From Piromyces finnis (taxonomy: Eukaryota; Neocallimastigomycota; Neocallimastigomycetes; Neocallimastigales; Neocallimastigaceae), in the NCBI GenBank assembly GCA_002104945.1, contig MCFH01000015.1:724501-788500 (forward strand): DNA of 64,000 nucleotides, written 5' to 3'. Below the pieces are notes generated by a model. That model was given only the letters and a program-made list of their open reading frames with translations, had not been told where the DNA came from and searched no databases. A program made the position numbers and the translations under genes. Position 1 is the stretch's first letter. The number at the start of each line of letters is the position of its first letter. Positions 10,501-20,999 of the stretch are shown piece after piece.

Positions 10501-12188
10501 ATTTCACAATCATAAGGTCTATGAGGAGGTAACACTTCACAATTTTTTTCGTTAAACACTTCACTAAATTCTAAATATTGGGTTGGTACGGCGACCAATT
10601 TATCTTTATTAATATCCTTTTCATTATTATTATTATTACTACATGATTCATTATCATTATTACATGTTTCAATAATTTTCGTTACAATACATTTAACTTT
10701 TTTATTAAAACTAATATATTCATCATCGCTGTCATCTTCATCATTAATGGTTCTAACAAGGCGGCCTTTAACATATTCTTTTTCTTCATGGTTTGGGACG
10801 GAGGGATCTACTTTCGGTTTTTTGGTTAAGCTTCGGTCAAGAACATCATGATCTAATTGATCATTCTTGGACTTCTTTCTTGGTTTTCTTTTTCTTTTAC
10901 CTTTGTTACAGTGTCTGGCACAATAACCAGAACTAAAAGCGATTTTCTTAGAGTCATAGAAAGCATTTGGATTATGCTTCTTTATCCACGGCAAACCAAG
11001 AATAACATCAACACCGGGGACTTGTAATCCATAAAGTTGAATTACTTCGAAGTGATTTTTGCATCGGAGCATACACTTCTCAGTCCTTTCCCATACACTT
11101 ACAACTCCATCACTAACACCTGATACACGGAATGGTTCTACCTTTTCCAACTTAATACCAAGGTCTTCAGCAAGACTTGGATTAATGAAATTCAATTCAG
11201 AACCGGAATCAATTAAAACCTTAATTTTAACTTCCGAAACTTCATTGGTACTCAAGTAAAAATCCACAAGATTTAAATCACTTTTCACTCCCTTGACTCC
11301 AACTTTGTAAATTTTTGGATTAACAATTTTTGGAGTCCTTTCTTTAACAATTCTTAACACTTTTCTGGGCTTTACTCTATTAGGACAATTAAATTTTAAA
11401 TGTCCTGGCTGTTTACAAAGAAAACATAATCCTTTTTTCTTTTCTTCTTCAAAGTTGTCCATGTTTTCATTGTAATTTTTACTTGATCCTTGGATATTCA
11501 CATACCTTCTACGCTTGTTTTCTCTACTAATTCTAAATACATCCACATCCATAGGATCATCAGCCCTTCTACTATTAAAATAAAATTCACTAAGCGAATT
11601 CCTTTTCATCATATCTTCAACTAAAATAGTTGAAGAAATCAATTGTTCAATTGAAGTTGGGTTTGATTCAATGAAAGCCAACTTCTCCCTAAGTGGTGGT
11701 AGTAAACCTTTCAGAAACATGTAGATTTTTGCGCTATCATTAAAGCTTGAATTTTGGCTAATACGTTGAAACTCGGTAATGTAATCTAATACCTGACCAA
11801 GTTTCCTTTGGCGAATATTATCTAATTTACCGTTAGCTACAACGGTATCGTATCTATAACTGCCAAAGTTAGCCTTCAACCTATCTACAAATTCATCATA
11901 ATGGTTTAAAACCTCACTATTATTCTTCATCAACACTGAAGCCCATTCCAACGGTTTACCAGAAAAGTATGATATAACGAAGTCGACCTTGACTCGATCT
12001 GTATTATACAGTGTCGGTCGAGTACGAAATACCAACTCAACTCTAGTTAAAAATCCATCCAATTCTCTTTGTTTACCAGAAAATGTCGGTGGAGCATTAA
12101 TAATGTTCCCCGAGTTCCCGGAAACACCCACATTCCTATCACCCATTTCTAAATTTAAATTTTCAAACTCACTAATTAAATCCTCCAA
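7596..12188 (-). CDS. Element B gag-pol polyprotein, intact
   Basis: This uninterrupted 1530-codon frame encodes a Ty3 polyprotein. Order: gag; CCHC knuckle (C255, C258, H263, C268); protease (D327 in LIDSGS); reverse transcriptase with YIDD at 723-726; RNase H (TDAS near 871); integrase with H2C2 zinc finger (H1080/H1088, C1118/C1121) and the DDE triad D1151, D1211, E1247; GPF motif near 1390; degenerate chromodomain about 1438-1488. The frame opens at a TTG; the first ATG is at 12146 (residue 15), and the residues before it are conserved in A and C. All visible catalytic residues are present, so it may supply enzymes in trans to the broken relatives. Confidence 0.93.
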   Translation of the reverse strand: MEDLISEFENLNLEMGDRNVGVSGNSGNIINAPPTFSGKQRELDGFLTRVELVFRTRPTLYNTDRVKVDFVISYFSGKPLEWASVLMKNNSEVLNHYDEFVDRLKANFGSYRYDTVVANGKLDNIRQRKLGQVLDYITEFQRISQNSSFNDSAKIYMFLKGLLPPLREKLAFIESNPTSIEQLISSTILVEDMMKRNSLSEFYFNSRRADDPMDVDVFRISRENKRRRYVNIQGSSKNYNENMDNFEEEKKKGLCFLCKQPGHLKFNCPNRVKPRKVLRIVKERTPKIVNPKIYKVGVKGVKSDLNLVDFYLSTNEVSEVKIKVLIDSGSELNFINPSLAEDLGIKLEKVEPFRVSGVSDGVVSVWERTEKCMLRCKNHFEVIQLYGLQVPGVDVILGLPWIKKHNPNAFYDSKKIAFSSGYCARHCNKGKRKRKPRKKSKNDQLDHDVLDRSLTKKPKVDPSVPNHEEKEYVKGRLVRTINDEDDSDDEYISFNKKVKCIVTKIIETCNNDNESCSNNNNNEKDINKDKLVAVPTQYLEFSEVFNEKNCEVLPPHRPYDCEIKLKDDSTLFYGPLYPLTEVEREELKKYIDENLNKGFIRKSSSPAGAPILFVKKKDGSLRLCIDYRRLNDITIRNSYPLPLISDLLERVKNAKIFTKLDLKSAYNLVRIKEGDEYKTAFRTRYGHFEYLVMPFGLKNAPATFQHFINDVLSDYLDDFVISYIDDILIYSNNIEEHHEHVKKVLKKLLENNLYVKLEKCEFDVEKTTFLGYVISKDGLQMDENKVKAILDWPVPKNVKEVQSFIGLCNYYRIFIKDFAKIANPLHKLTIRNVAFNWVKEDQDAFILLKSLFTSAPILKHADSNKQFIVETDASNYAVGAILSQEFDGKLHPIAFLSKSLTSCQRNYPIYDKELLAIVVALEEWRHYLEGARHPFIIYTDHKNLTFPRKPEMLSQRQIRWNLFLSIFDFKLIYRAGKKSGKPDILSRRSDHLENNINSDVSCLTISFHHSDNKPLIDSILLELKNDDLYNSIVQFKMNGSACNAPIKNIDKVIIDNEGFLLYNNLIYVPKSLRTRVLELHHDSVAAGHFGIKKTTELISRNFWWPRFHSDVKSFIKSCVTCCKSKVPRHKPYGLLSPLDTPSRPWSDISIDFIVDLPKSRDMTTLMVVVDRFTKFAHAIPLRCLPTASIAADAFIANVFRLHGLPDSIISDRGSQFTSDFWSRLCDLLNINHSLLTANHPQTDGQTERVNGILEQYFRCFINKKQNNWVDLIPFAEFAYNNTLQQSINQSPFFANYGFHPKFSLEIPANDRPSRAEQRVIDINENFKLLKENLEKAKETYKKYADMKRMIPPEFEVGKKVWLLKDSPGTNLKRKLAPQMLGPFEIIGKVSSLAFKLKLPKTMRCHPVFHVSLLEPYFENKFNDRSNRRKRNIHRNTDLIEKIPVKIEKMKSVNGETFYKLSWKGFDKSTWISEDQIPDKQLIQEFERNSKKSKYKSNDSSMKIRKNKVGNLIKHRYQPFVIEIPSRKDSL

Positions 12189-12608
12189 TTCAAAATATAA
12201 TATATAATATAAAATTAAAATGGTTTCTTACTACTATTTCAAGTAAGTAATCTTAAATTTTTTTTTTTTTTTTTTAATTACACTACTACAATTTATCCTA
12301 ATACAAAAGTTATTCAAACGCGTTCTGCAAAGCAGTGTCGAACAAGTTTTGTATTACTAATTAATATTGGTTAATTCTTCTTTCTTCTTGCACTCGGTGG
12401 TAGTTTATAATTCTAACCAGTAGTCAAAATTTCTTCTTTCTTCTTATTCGGCGGTAGTTTCCAATTCTAACCAGTAGTCAAAATTTCTTCTTTCTTCTTA
12501 TTCGGCGGTAGTTTCCAATTCTAACCAGTAGTTAAAGTTCTTTCTTGCTTTTTGTACCCGGCGGTAGATACCCTAACGTATTCTCTATCTTCGTTGGGTA
12601 ATTGTTAT
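12189..12608 (-). other. Element B 5' leader and PBS
   Basis: The leader lies between gag and the 5' LTR. The 11 nt against the LTR (12598-12608) read ATAACAATTAC on the minus strand, the self-priming PBS, and match the LTR copy at 12733-12743. It also contains a homopolymer run near gag and a 54-bp tandem repeat. Confidence 0.7.
12367..12570 (-). repeat. 54-bp tandem repeat in B leader
   Basis: About 3.5 units of a 54-bp repeat contain TTCTTCTTTCTTCTT followed by CGGCGGTAGTTT and TTCTAACCAGTAGT. The middle units are nearly identical. The position in the 5' leader would suit an RNA packaging or structural role, but that is inference. Confidence 0.75.
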
Positions 12609-13193
12609 TGTAATGTTGAACACTGAAAGAATAGATTAGGATATCTATTCTATTACAATAACACAAAAATTTGAAAAAATAAAATAAAAAATTGTTTTAT
12701 AAAATATCTTTTATTATAATAGAATTTTAATAATAACAATTACATCGATAAAATGATGAAAAATATCTTCTATTTATATTATATTATAACTATTTATTTC
12801 TTATATATTATTATTTAAAATCTACACTAAAATCTTGATTATTAATAAATATTTAAACTATAACTATTTTTAGTAAAATACAATTGGCAATTCAAATTAA
12901 GTACCATTTAATTTGAATATGTGCCCATGTATTATTGATATATTAATCATTTATTATTTATCTATTTCTATAAAAAAACAACACTAAAACTAGGGATTTA
13001 AATTGAGAATATTAATTTACTTGTTAAACATTAAAAATAAATTAATAATTTATTTTGTTTTAAACTTTAATTATTAATAAATAAATTATGTCTCATTTTC
13101 TTTTTCTGAATATAATTTGTGTAACTTAAACAATAATACTTGTGGCTTAAGTTACATTAAAGATATCAAACAGAGGCGTTTGATATCTTTACA
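12609..13193 (-). repeat. 5' LTR of element B
   Basis: This 585-bp LTR lacks 21-bp and 12-bp segments present in B's other LTR. The 21-bp gap is also absent from C's right LTR. It contains the self-primer complement at 12733-12743. Confidence 0.92.
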
Positions 13194-15039
13194 GTCAGCT
13201 CTGGAAGAATGGAGACACTATTTGGAAGGTGCTAGACATCAGTTTACCATCTATACTGATCATAAGAATTTGACGTTCCCTAGAAAGCCTGAAATGCTAT
13301 CGCAACGACAAATAAGATGGTATGAGTTCCTATCTCGTTTTGACTTTAAGCTAATTTACAGAGCTGGTAAAAAGTCTGGAAAACCTGATTTATTATCAAG
13401 ACGTAGTGATCATTTATTTAATAATATTTCATGTAATAAAATTTCTTGTAACGTAATTGATAATATTAATAAAAATGATAATACTTTGATTAATTCCATT
13501 TTATGCTCTCAAAAAAAAGATGTGTTTTACAATAAAATTTTTTCTTACTTTAATAATAACAATAAGTCCTCGTCCCCACCATGTAAAAACATTGATAAAT
13601 ATTTTATCGATGTTGATGGCTATTTGTTATTTAATAATTTAATTTATGTTCCACCTAATTTAAGAACTAGAATTTTAGAGTTGCATCATAACTCTATTTC
13701 CGCTGGCCATTTTGATATTAATAAGACTACCGAATTAATTAGCAGAAATTTTTGGTGGCCAAAATATTATGATGATGTTAAAAAGTTTGTTAAGTCCTGT
13801 GTAACTTGTTGTAAAGCTAAAGTTCCAAGACATAGACCATATGGGTTGCTATCTCCTCTTCCTACTCCTGATAGAGCTTGGTCTGAATTATCTATGGACT
13901 TCATTGTTGAATTACCAAAGTCCAAAGATATGACTACCATTATGGTCATTGTTGATAGACTAACCAAAATGGCTCATTTTATTCCCTTAAGGTGCCTTCC
14001 TACTGCATCTATTGCAGCTGATGTTTTTATCAACAATATCTTTCGGTTACATGGTTTCCCCGAATCAATTGTTTCTGACCGTGGTACTCAGTTTACTTCT
14101 GAATTTTGGAATCGTCTGTGTGATTTATTAAATATTAAACTTAAGTTTTCCACTGCTAACCACCCACAGACTGATGGTCAAACGGAGAGAGTGAACGGGA
14201 TATTGGAACAATATCTCCGTTGTTTTATTAATGAAAAACAAAATAATTGGGTTGATTTGCTTCCTTTTGCCGAATTTGCCTATAACAACACATTACAGCA
14301 ATCGATCAATCAATCCCCATTTTATGCAAACTATGGTTTTAATCCCAAATTTAATATCGATATTCCTTCAGCTAATAAACCAAATAGAGCTGAACAAAGA
14401 ATTTTAGATATAAATAAAAATATCAAACTTCTAAAGGAAAATCTTGATCATGCAAAAGAAACTTATAAAAAATATGCTGATCAAAGAAGAATTGAATCAC
14501 CAAAGTTTGAAGTTGGAATGAAAGTTTGGTTATTGAAAGGAATAAATCCTTCAGGAAAAAACATTAAAAGAAAACTGTCTGATCAAATGCTAGGACCATT
14601 TAAAATTATTAAAAAAGTAAGTCCCCTAGCATTTGAATTGAAATTACCACACAATTTGCGTTGTCATCCTGTCTTTCATGTTTCGTTATTAGAACCGTAT
14701 ACTGAAAACAAATTTAAAGATAGGACAAATAATTATAATAGGAAAAATATCCAATTAAATATTGATACAAATGAAAAAATTCCAGAAAAAATTATTAAAG
14801 AAAGAACTTATAATAAAAAGAAATCATTTCTTGTTACTTATAGATATCTTGATTCAAGTGAAAATCGATGGATTCCCGAGGATCAGATTTTAGATAGACA
14901 ATTGATCCAAGAATTTTACAGAAGAAACAAAAAGCTAAGAAAAAATAAAGACAACGAATATATGGATAATTTAAACAACGACGGTATGATTCGAACAAAG
15001 TATAGACCATTTGTTATAGAAATTCCTTCTAGAAAATGA
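13194..15039 (+). pseudogene. Element A RNase H end, integrase, C-tail
   Basis: This is the second half of A's pol after the B insertion. It starts inside RNase H (ALEEWRHYLEG), then carries the integrase H2C2 finger, the catalytic core ([23 protein letters not shown]), the LGPFKI motif and a chromodomain-like tail ending VIEIPSRK. The frame is open to the stop at 15037-15039. It no longer joins 5871-6943 in frame, because about 91 bp are missing at the join. Confidence 0.9.
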
Positions 15040-15070
15040 TCTCACAGGAGCTCGACTTAAAGGGCGACAT
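15040..15070 (+). promoter_or_regulatory. Element A polypurine-tract region
   Basis: The short gap between the pol stop and the 3' LTR contains AGGAGCTCGACTTAAAGGGCG. Only its purine-rich parts could serve as plus-strand primer, and the tract is weaker than in B. Confidence 0.45.
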
Positions 15071-16409
15071 TGTAAAGATATAATATATATCTTTAGATTA
15101 TTTAATAATTAACTATTAATTATTAAATAATAAATTAATATTTATTAAAATTAACTATGAAATTTTTAATATTCAATGGAATAATTTAATAATAAATTAT
15201 TTTATAATAATTCCGTCAAAATTAAATAAAGATAAATATTTAAATTTAAGGAACAAAAGAATCTTAATTAAATTTAAATATTTCAAATATTTTAAATATT
15301 CATAATTGTAAAGATATCAAACGCCTCAGCTTGATATCTTTAATGTAACTTAAGCCACAAGTATTATTGTTTAAGTTACACAATTTATATTACAGAAAAA
15401 GAAAATGAGACATAATTTATTTATTAATAATTAAAGTTTGAAACAAAATAAATTATTAATTTATTTTTAATGTTTTACAAATAAATTAAATTTCTCAATT
15501 TAATTTCTTAGTTTTAGTATTGTTTTTTGATAGAAAAAGATGAATAGTATATAAATAATAAATGATTAATATATAAATAATACATGGGCACATATTCAAA
15601 TTAAATAGTATTTGATTTGAATTGCCTATTTAATTTTACTAAAATAGTTATAGTTTAAATATTTTATTAATAATTAAGATTTTAGTGTAGGTTTTAAATA
15701 ATAATATATTTTAAATAAATAGTTATAATATAATATAAATGTATTTAGGAAAAATATAAATAGAAAATATTTTTCATCATTTTATCAATGTAATTGTTAT
15801 TAATAAAATTTCTATTATAATAAAAGATATTTTTAATAAAACAATTTTTTTATTTTATTTTAAATTTTGTGTTATTGTAATAGAATAGATATCCTAATCT
15901 ATTCTTTCTGTGTCAGCATTACAATAATAACTTTAAATACTTTCTTATTTAAATTTAGAATAGTTTAATAATTTTAACTGAGTTTTAAAAATAGATGTGT
16001 TTATATTTCAATAGGAAATATATTAAGAATAGTATTGATAATATTAAATTAATTTATAGATAATACCTGAGTTTTATTCAATTTTGAGTTTACTCAAATT
16101 AAATTAAAAGTATAATGAATTAGTTTTAGTTTAGTTTTATTATTTTATTATTTAATTAGATTAGTTTTGTTTATTTTATATTAAATATATGTTTATTTAA
16201 ATAGAATAATATATTAGAATATAATTATGAAAAAATATAAATACATGTAAATTTTATCAATTGAATCAATGTAATTGTTATTTTATTTCTAACCATTAAT
16301 AAAGAAGATAATTTTTAAAAAAAAAAAAGAAACTCCTATTTTTATTTTATCGTGTGTTTAATTGTTTTATTGTTAAATATATAATCTGTTTTAAGATTAA
16401 TATTTTACA
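15071..16409 (+). repeat. 3' LTR of element A, interrupted
   Basis: This is the same LTR as 2807-3522, split by a solo LTR at 15307-15923. It ends TTTTACA and is followed by the TSD TCTTC and by the continuation of element C. Confidence 0.92.
15307..15923 (+). mobile_element. Solo LTR (B/C family) inside A's 3' LTR
   Basis: This is a 617-bp LTR of the B/C type in plus orientation, from TGTAAAG to CATTACA, with the TSD ATAAT on both sides (15302-15306 and 15924-15928). No internal sequence is present, so recombination between its two LTRs removed the rest. Confidence 0.9.
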
Positions 16410-18824
16410 TCTTCTCAATTTTCTCTGGGATTTTTTCAATCAAATCTGTGTTAAGGTGAATGTTCCTCTTCCTACGATTAGATCTGTCGTTAAACTCGTT
16501 TTCAAAGTATGGTTCCAACAATGAGACATGAAAGACTGGATGACATCTCATTGTCTTTGGAAGTTTCAATTTGAAAGCGAGAGAACTAACTTTTTCAATT
16601 ATTTCAAATGGACCAAGCATTTGAGGTGCTAATTTTTTCTTCAAGTTAGTTCCAGGAGAATCTTTTAATAACCATACCTTCTTTCCCACTTCGAACTCCG
16701 GGGGACTCATTCTTTTCATATCGGCATATTTCTTATATGTTTCTTTTGCTTTTTCTAAATTTTCTTTTAATAATTTAAAGTTTTCATTTATATCGATTAT
16801 TCTTTGTTCAGCTCTACTAGGTCTATCATTAGTAGGAATTTCTAAGCTGAACTTTGGATGAAAACCATAATTAGCAAAGAATGGGGATTGATTTATAGAT
16901 TGCTGTAGAGTATTATTATATGCAAATTCAGCAAATGGAATAAGATCAACCCAGTTATTCTGCTTTTTTATTTATAAAACAACGGAAATATTATTCTAAT
17001 ATGCCGTTCACCCTCTCCGTTTGACCATCTGTCTGCGGATGGTTGGCAGTTGATTATGAATGATTGATATTAAGAAGGTCACAAAGTCTTGACCAAAAAT
17101 CAGAAGTAAATTGCGAGCCTCTATCAGAAATGATTGAATCAGGAAGACCATGCAAACGAAAGACATTAGCAATAAAAGCATCAGCAGCAATCGAAGCAGT
17201 AGGAAGACAACGTAAAGGAATGGCGTGAGCAAATTTAGTAAATCTATCGACAACAACCATGAGAGTTGTCATATCTCTGGACTTAGGAAGATCAACAATA
17301 AAATCAATAGAAATATCAGACCAAGGCCTACTAGGAGTGTCCAAAGGGGATAACAAACCGTAAGGCTTATGCCTGGGGACTTTGGATTTGCAACAAGTCA
17401 CGCAAGATTTAATAAAGGATTTGACATCAGAATGGAATCTTGGTCACCAAAAGTTTCTAGAAATAAGTTCGACAGTTTTCTTAATACCGAAATGGCCAGC
17501 AACAACTGAATCATGATGAAGTTCCAAAACTCTTGTCCTAAGAGATTTAGGGACATAAATAAGATTATTAAATAACAAAAACCCTTCATCATCAATAATA
17601 ACTTTATCAATATTTTTAATAGGTGCATTACATGCAGAACCATTCATTTTAAATTGGACAATAGAATTATACAAATCATCATTTTTAAGTTCAAATAAAA
17701 TAGAATCTACTAGCGGTTTGTTATCGCTATGATGAAACGAAATAGTAAGACAAGAAACATCAGAATTAATATTATTCTCTAAATGGTCACTTCTACGAGA
17801 CAGGATATCAGGCTTACCGGATTTCTTTCCAGCTCTATAAATGAGTTTAAAATCAAATCTGGATAAGAACAAATTCCATCTAATTTGTCTCTGAGATAAC
17901 ATTTCAGGTTTTCTAGGAAATGTTAAATTCTTGTGATCAGTATAAATTATGAACGGATGGCGTGCACCTTCTAAATAATGACGCCATTCTTCAAGAGCAA
18001 CTACAATAGCTAAAAGTTCCTTGTCATATATAGGATAGTTTCTTTGACAACTCGTCAAACTTTTAGAAAGAAATGCAATAGGATGTAATTTGCCGTCGAA
18101 TTCTTGAGAGAGAATAGCATCAACAGCATAATTACTAGCATCAGTTTCTACAATAAATTGTTTATTACTATCCGCATGTTTCAGAATAGGAGCTGACGTG
18201 AACAAAATTTTTAATAAAATAAAAGCGTCTTGATCTTCCTTCACCCAATTGAAGATAACATTCTTTCTAGTGAGTTTGTGAAGAGGATTCGCAATTTTAG
18301 CAAAGTCTTTAATAAAGATTCTGTAGTAGTTACAAAGACCAATAAAAGACTGAACCTCTTTAACATTCTTGGGCACTGGCCAATCGAGAATTGCTTTAAC
18401 TTTATTTTCGTCCATTTGCAACCCATCTTTTGAAATGACATATCCAAGAAAAGTGGTTTTCTCAACATCAAACTCACATTTTTCTAATTTAACATAAAGG
18501 TTATTTTCAAGTAGTTTTTTAAGTACCTTTTTAACATGCTCATGATGTTCTTCGATATTATTAGAATAAATAAGAATATCGTCAATATATGAGATAACAA
18601 AATTATTCAAATAGTCAAAGAACATCGTTAATGAAGTGTTGAAAGGTTGCAGGTGCATTCTTTAATCCAAAAGGCATAACCAAATATTCAAAATGGCCAT
18701 AACTAGTACGAAAAGCCGTTTTGTATTCGTCACCTTCTTTAATACGAACAAGATTATAGACGGATTTAAGGTCTAATTTAGTAAAAATCTTAGCATTTTT
18801 CACCCTATCCATAAGGTCACTAAT
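16410..18824 (-). pseudogene. Element C RT, RNase H and integrase, decayed
   Basis: The minus strand reads through reverse transcriptase (YIDD at about 18580), RNase H and integrase with high similarity to B. A small deletion near 18620 shifts the frame. A TGA replaces the Trp codon after RNF near 17444, and a TAA follows NHS near 17054. The last stop is shared with element E. Confidence 0.88.
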
Positions 18825-19425
18825 TGTAAAGATATCAAACGCCTCTGTTTGATATCTTTAATGTAACTTAAGCCACAAGTATTATTGTTTAAGTTACACA
18901 AATTATATTCAGAAAAAGAAAATGAGACATAATTTATTTATTAATAATTAAAGTTTAAAACAAAATAAATTATTAATTTATTTTTAATGTTTAACAAGTA
19001 AATTAATATTCTCAATTTAAATCCCTAGTTTTAGTATTGTTTTTTTATAGAAATAGATAAATAATAAATGATTAATATATCAATAATACATGGGCACATA
19101 TTCAAATTAAATGGTACTTAATTTGAATTGCCAATTGTATTTTACTAAAAATAGTTATAGTTTAAATATTTATTAATAATTAAGATTTTAGTGGATTTTA
19201 AATAATAATATATAAGAAATAAATAGTTATAATATAATATAAATGTATTTAGGAAAAATATAAATAGAAGATATTTTTCATCATTTTATCGATGTAATTG
19301 TTATTAATAAAATTTCTATTATAATAAAAGATATTTTTAATAAAACAATTTTTATTTTATTTTAAATTTTGTGTTATTGTAATAGAATAGATATCCTAAT
19401 CTATTCTTTCTGTGTCAGCATTACA
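18825..19425 (+). mobile_element. Solo LTR (B/C family) in C
   Basis: This 601-bp LTR is in plus orientation with the TSD CTAAT (18820-18824 and 19426-19430). It splits C's reverse transcriptase. It contains TATAAATA and the GTAATTGTTAT segment. Confidence 0.92.
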
Positions 19426-20083
19426 CTAATTAAAGGTAAGGGATATGAATTACGAATGGTAATATCATTTAACCTTCTATAATCAATACAAAGTCTTAAG
19501 GAGCCATCTTTTTTCTTAACAAACAAAATTGGGGCACCAGCAGGGGACGATGATTTCCTAATAAAACCTTTATTTAAATTATCATCTATATATTTTTTAA
19601 GTTCCTCTCTTTCAACTTCAGTTAATGGATACAATGGTCCATAAAATAAAGTTGCATCATCCTTAAGCTTGATTTCATAATCATAAGGTCTATGAGGAGG
19701 TAACATTTCACAATTTTTTTCATTAAACACTTCACTAAATTCTAAATATTGGGTTGGTACGGCGACTAATTTATCTTTATTAATATCTTTTTCATTATTA
19801 TTACTATATGATTCATTATCATTATTACATATTTCATTAATTTTTGTTACAATACATTTAACTTTTTTTATTAATAAATTCATCTTCACTATCATCTTCT
19901 TCGTTAATAGTTCTTACCAGGCGGCCTTTAATATACTCCTTTTCTTTAGGATTTTTTAAAGGAGTTGTAGAGTCAGTTTTAACTTTTTTGGTTAGACTTC
20001 GGTCAAGGATGTCATGATCCAGTTGGCCTTTTTGAGACTTCTTTCTTTGCTTCCTTTTTCTTTTTCCATGGTTACAGTGTCTA
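19426..20083 (-). pseudogene. Element C protease-RT linker and RT start
   Basis: This part of C pol encodes the basic linker and the N-terminal RT segment with [12 protein letters not shown] and [17 protein letters not shown] frame change near 19890 separates the upstream basic region from the open segment at 19401-19895. The piece ends at the solo LTR TSD GTCTA. Confidence 0.85.
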
Positions 20084-20815
20084 TGTAAAAGTTTTATAAT
20101 TTAAAACAGATTATAAAATTTTTACAATAAAACAACAACACAAAATAAATAAAAAAAAGAAGCAAGAAAATAAATTATATTTAAAAAAATTATCTCTTTT
20201 ATTAGACTTATTTAGTTATTAACTAAATAATAGTCAATAACAATTACATCGTTTTAATCAAGAAATTTTACATGTATTTATATTTTTCGTAAATTATATT
20301 TTAATATACTATTCTATTTAATTATACATATATTCAATATAAAATAAACAAAACTAATTTAATACTAATTTAATTAAATAATAAAATAATAAAACTAAAC
20401 TAAAACTAATTAAATACACTTTTGATTCAATTTGAGTAAACTGCAAATTGAATACAGTCCATGTATTACCTATATATTAATTAAATATTAACAATACTAT
20501 TTATTATATATTTATAATTAAAAATACTAATTTCAAACTACGCTAAAGTTATTAAACTAATTTTAATTAAATAAAAACTTTTTAAGATTTAATTTGAATA
20601 TTTAAAATATTTAAATTTAATTATCCATTAATTTAAATATTTATCCAAATTCCATTTCTAACTTTGATATTTTAAAATTAATCTTTATTTAATTATTCCA
20701 TAAAATTTATACAATAAATTTTATAAACAATTTTTTCATTAAAATATCAAAATTATTATTCAATAATTATTAATTAATTATTAAATAATTTAAAGATATA
20801 CTTTATATCTTTACA
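20084..20815 (-). mobile_element. Solo LTR of an A-related family
   Basis: This 732-bp LTR runs TGTAAAAG to TTTACA with the TSD GTCTA (20079-20083 and 20816-20820). On the minus strand it has TATAAATA followed by CGATGTAATTGTTAT, the same promoter and self-primer layout as element A. The sequence is diverged from A's LTR, so it is a separate subfamily. Confidence 0.85.
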
Positions 20816-20999
20816 GTCTAGCACAATAACCTGAACTAAAAGCAATTTTCTTAGGATCATAAAAAGCTTCAGGATTGTGCTTTTTGATCCAAGGTAATCC
20901 AAGAATAACATCCACTCCAGGAACCTTTAAACCATACAACTGAATAACTTCGTTGTGGTTCCTGCATCTTAACATACATTTCTCCGATTTTTCCCAGAC
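20816..20999 (-). pseudogene. Element C protease C-terminal part
   Basis: The reading matches B residues from the RCKNHFEVIQLYG region through the ILGLPWIKKHNP motif to the GYCAR segment. It is cut off by element D; the TSD CAGAC spans 20995-20999. Confidence 0.85.

Larger units (their letters stand above)
6944..13193 (-). mobile_element. Element B: complete Ty3 retrotransposon
   Basis: B has LTRs at 6944-7559 and 12609-13193, a TSD GTCAG (6939-6943 and 13194-13198), a polypurine tract next to the 3' LTR, a self-priming PBS next to the 5' LTR, and one intact gag-pol frame. It lies inside the RNase H region of A, so it is the youngest level of the F-C-A-B series. Its two LTRs nevertheless differ by about 11 substitutions and several indels. 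Confidence 0.93.
2807..16409 (+). mobile_element. Element A: plus-strand Ty3 retrotransposon
   Basis: A is bounded by LTRs at 2807-3522 and 15071-16409 and by the TSD TCTTC, inside element C. After removing the inserted solo LTR, its two LTRs differ by only about two substitutions and one poly-A length change over roughly 716 bp, so the insertion is recent. The gag-pol is nevertheless frameshifted in at least three places. Element B sits in the RNase H region and a solo LTR sits in the 3' LTR. Confidence 0.92.

Noticed and set aside
13117-13193. N-terminal 26 codons of the ORF that runs to 15039
   Set aside because: These codons are B's LTR read through by chance. Element A sequence begins only at 13194.
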